A stretch of DNA of 64,000 nt from Cyclobacterium sp. 1_MG-2023 (GTDB lineage Bacteria > Bacteroidota > Bacteroidia > Cytophagales > Cyclobacteriaceae): NCBI RefSeq assembly GCF_030546805.1, contig NZ_JAUOPC010000009.1:1-64000 (forward strand). Reading direction: 5' to 3'. The notes beneath the pieces are model-generated. The model saw only the letters and a program-made list of their open reading frames with translations. It made no database searches and had not been told where the DNA came from. Positions 62,947-64,000 of this stretch are shown here, piece by piece (the first letter of the stretch is position 1; each line of letters starts with the position of its first letter). Position numbers and translations under genes: made by a program.

Positions 62947-64000
62947 TTGATAGAGCGTTACTGGACAAAAATTAGAAGATTAGGCAAACATTTGTTTTAC
63001 CTGGAGGGAGACCCATCCATGGAATTACAGATTTATAATGCGCTTTTGATTATTACTATTTTCAGCTGTCTTATATTCGTTATTTTTAATTTGGTTTTAT
63101 CCAATATTGTATTGCTATGGGCTAGTCTGGGGGCGGCACTGTTTCTATTAGGCTGTTTTTATTTATTAAGGGTGAAAAATGCCTTTAAAACATCTTTTTA
63201 TCTAGCTCTTTCAATGAGTTATCTTGTTTTTGTCTTTACTTTTCTAAACCATGAAGGAATTTATGGGCCAACATTTTACATGCTTCTACTTGTGCATTTA
63301 ATTATTCATAGCATTGTGAAATTAAAGTACCATTTTTTTTGGAGTATAGTTAATGGATTGTTTTTTTTAGGCCTTTTTTATATTGGCCTTTACCACGATG
63401 AATTGATTACACAAAGTTATACCAACAAGGATGCCGTTTTTATTGATCATGGCTTTACTTATATTGTTACCATAATTGGGTTTACCTTATTGATAAATAG
63501 TGTTAGGCAATTTTATGAAAATCAAAGAAGTAAAGTGAAGGAACAAACGGTTGCTATGGCTAAGACCAACAGTAGCTTGCAGAAGACAAGTGCTCAAAAG
63601 GACAGAATCATTACCATTATTTCACATGATCTTAAAAATCCCTTGCAGTCGATTATTCAAACCTTAAAGCTGGTGAATTCCGGAATGCTTGATGAAGAAG
63701 AAGTCAAACTCCTCAATGAAGAATTGTTAAATACAACCAATCGGACTTTTCAAATGATGGAGAATATTTTGGAATGGTCCTCCTTTGAATTGAAAAATGA
63801 AACTTCTCAAATAAAAAAAATCCTAATAAAAGACCTTATTGATGACACGGTAGAGATTTTGAAAGTAATTGCCAGACAAAAAAAAATAAACATTGAGGTC
63901 AATTACCATAAGAACCCATTGGTTAACATAGAAACAGACAGGTTGTTGCTTATTTTCAGAAATTTGGTGCAAAATGCCATTAAGTTCACGCCTGCTGATG
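62947..64000 (+). CDS. Membrane sensor histidine kinase, paralog 2 (cut at window end)
   Basis: A partial gene that starts with TTG at 62947 (LIERYWTKIRRLGKHLFYLEG) and is open to the window edge, giving 351 codons. Hydrophobic helices fill the N-terminal half, then the HisKA helix with His227 (ISHDLKNPLQSIIQTLKLV) and the start of HATPase_c (NLVQNAIKFT). The layout matches paralog 1 residue for residue to His227. Only the C-terminal ATPase part is missing. It arose by tandem duplication that also copied the 3' end of ade. Confidence 0.88.
   Translation, partial: MIERYWTKIRRLGKHLFYLEGDPSMELQIYNALLIITIFSCLIFVIFNLVLSNIVLLWASLGAALFLLGCFYLLRVKNAFKTSFYLALSMSYLVFVFTFLNHEGIYGPTFYMLLLVHLIIHSIVKLKYHFFWSIVNGLFFLGLFYIGLYHDELITQSYTNKDAVFIDHGFTYIVTIIGFTLLINSVRQFYENQRSKVKEQTVAMAKTNSSLQKTSAQKDRIITIISHDLKNPLQSIIQTLKLVNSGMLDEEEVKLLNEELLNTTNRTFQMMENILEWSSFELKNETSQIKKILIKDLIDDTVEILKVIARQKKINIEVNYHKNPLVNIETDRLLLIFRNLVQNAIKFTPAD

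Overview
The window looks like a chromosomal segment of a Bacteroidota bacterium, probably order Cytophagales and perhaps Cyclobacteriaceae (the family-level placement is inference). Evidence: a SusC/SusD pair followed by an FG-GAP/ASPIC lipoprotein, many lipoprotein signal peptides, A-rich translation starts without Shine-Dalgarno sites, a TAnnTTTG-type promoter, an Na+-NQR operon and a formylglycine-type sulfatase. I see no tRNA, rRNA, CRISPR array, transposase or integrase.

Region 1 (1-19.8 kb) is accessory. Every gene is on the + strand. Up to about 14.1 kb, single genes or gene pairs are separated by long intergenic repeats that share one modular, hairpin-rich family in one orientation. 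The cargo is a TacA/TacT-like pair (1095-1870), an FRG-domain protein, a VapB/VapC-like pair (4005-4706), a sulfatase, a small lipoprotein, an acetyltransferase-like/HTH pair (7659-8652), a small protein plus a DUF4132 protein (9083-12070) and a propeller lipoprotein. It reads like a cassette array bounded by repeats. Next come a Crp/Fnr regulator, RidA, a secreted DJ-1/PfpI protein, an MDR oxidoreductase, a secreted protein of unknown function and an OsmC protein, which together suggest stress or electrophile handling.

Region 2 (19.8-26 kb) has an outer-membrane-like protein, a sialate O-acetylesterase, a PhnW-like aminotransferase and a translationally coupled egtB-egtD pair (ergothioneine-type synthesis).

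Region 3 (26-47.6 kb) looks like a catabolic locus centred on the cell envelope. It holds two secreted amidohydrolases, a SelA/DgaE-like PLP enzyme with a Tat-type signal and an extra C-terminal domain, a RidA lipoprotein, an NRAMP-like transporter lacking the metal motif, a PQQ-type sugar dehydrogenase/cytochrome c gene broken by one in-frame TAA, SusC/SusD, an FG-GAP/ASPIC lipoprotein, two tandem BASS transporters, a second exported RidA and an SMP-30-like lipoprotein. My inference: an N-acylated amino compound is imported through SusCD, deacylated and eliminated or deaminated outside the cytoplasm, RidA proteins clear the enamine/imine, and the product enters through BASS or NRAMP-like carriers.

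Region 4 (47.6-64 kb) is mostly core: a PAS histidine kinase, a REC-PAS protein with an orphan histidine-phosphotransfer-like helix, a WecE-like aminotransferase, a DUF502 protein, nqrABCDE without nqrF, ispH-cmk, adenine deaminase and two tandem paralogous histidine kinases, the second cut by the window edge. The gap between the two kinases holds a decayed 3' end of a second adenine deaminase gene, so the ade-kinase segment appears to have been duplicated in tandem.
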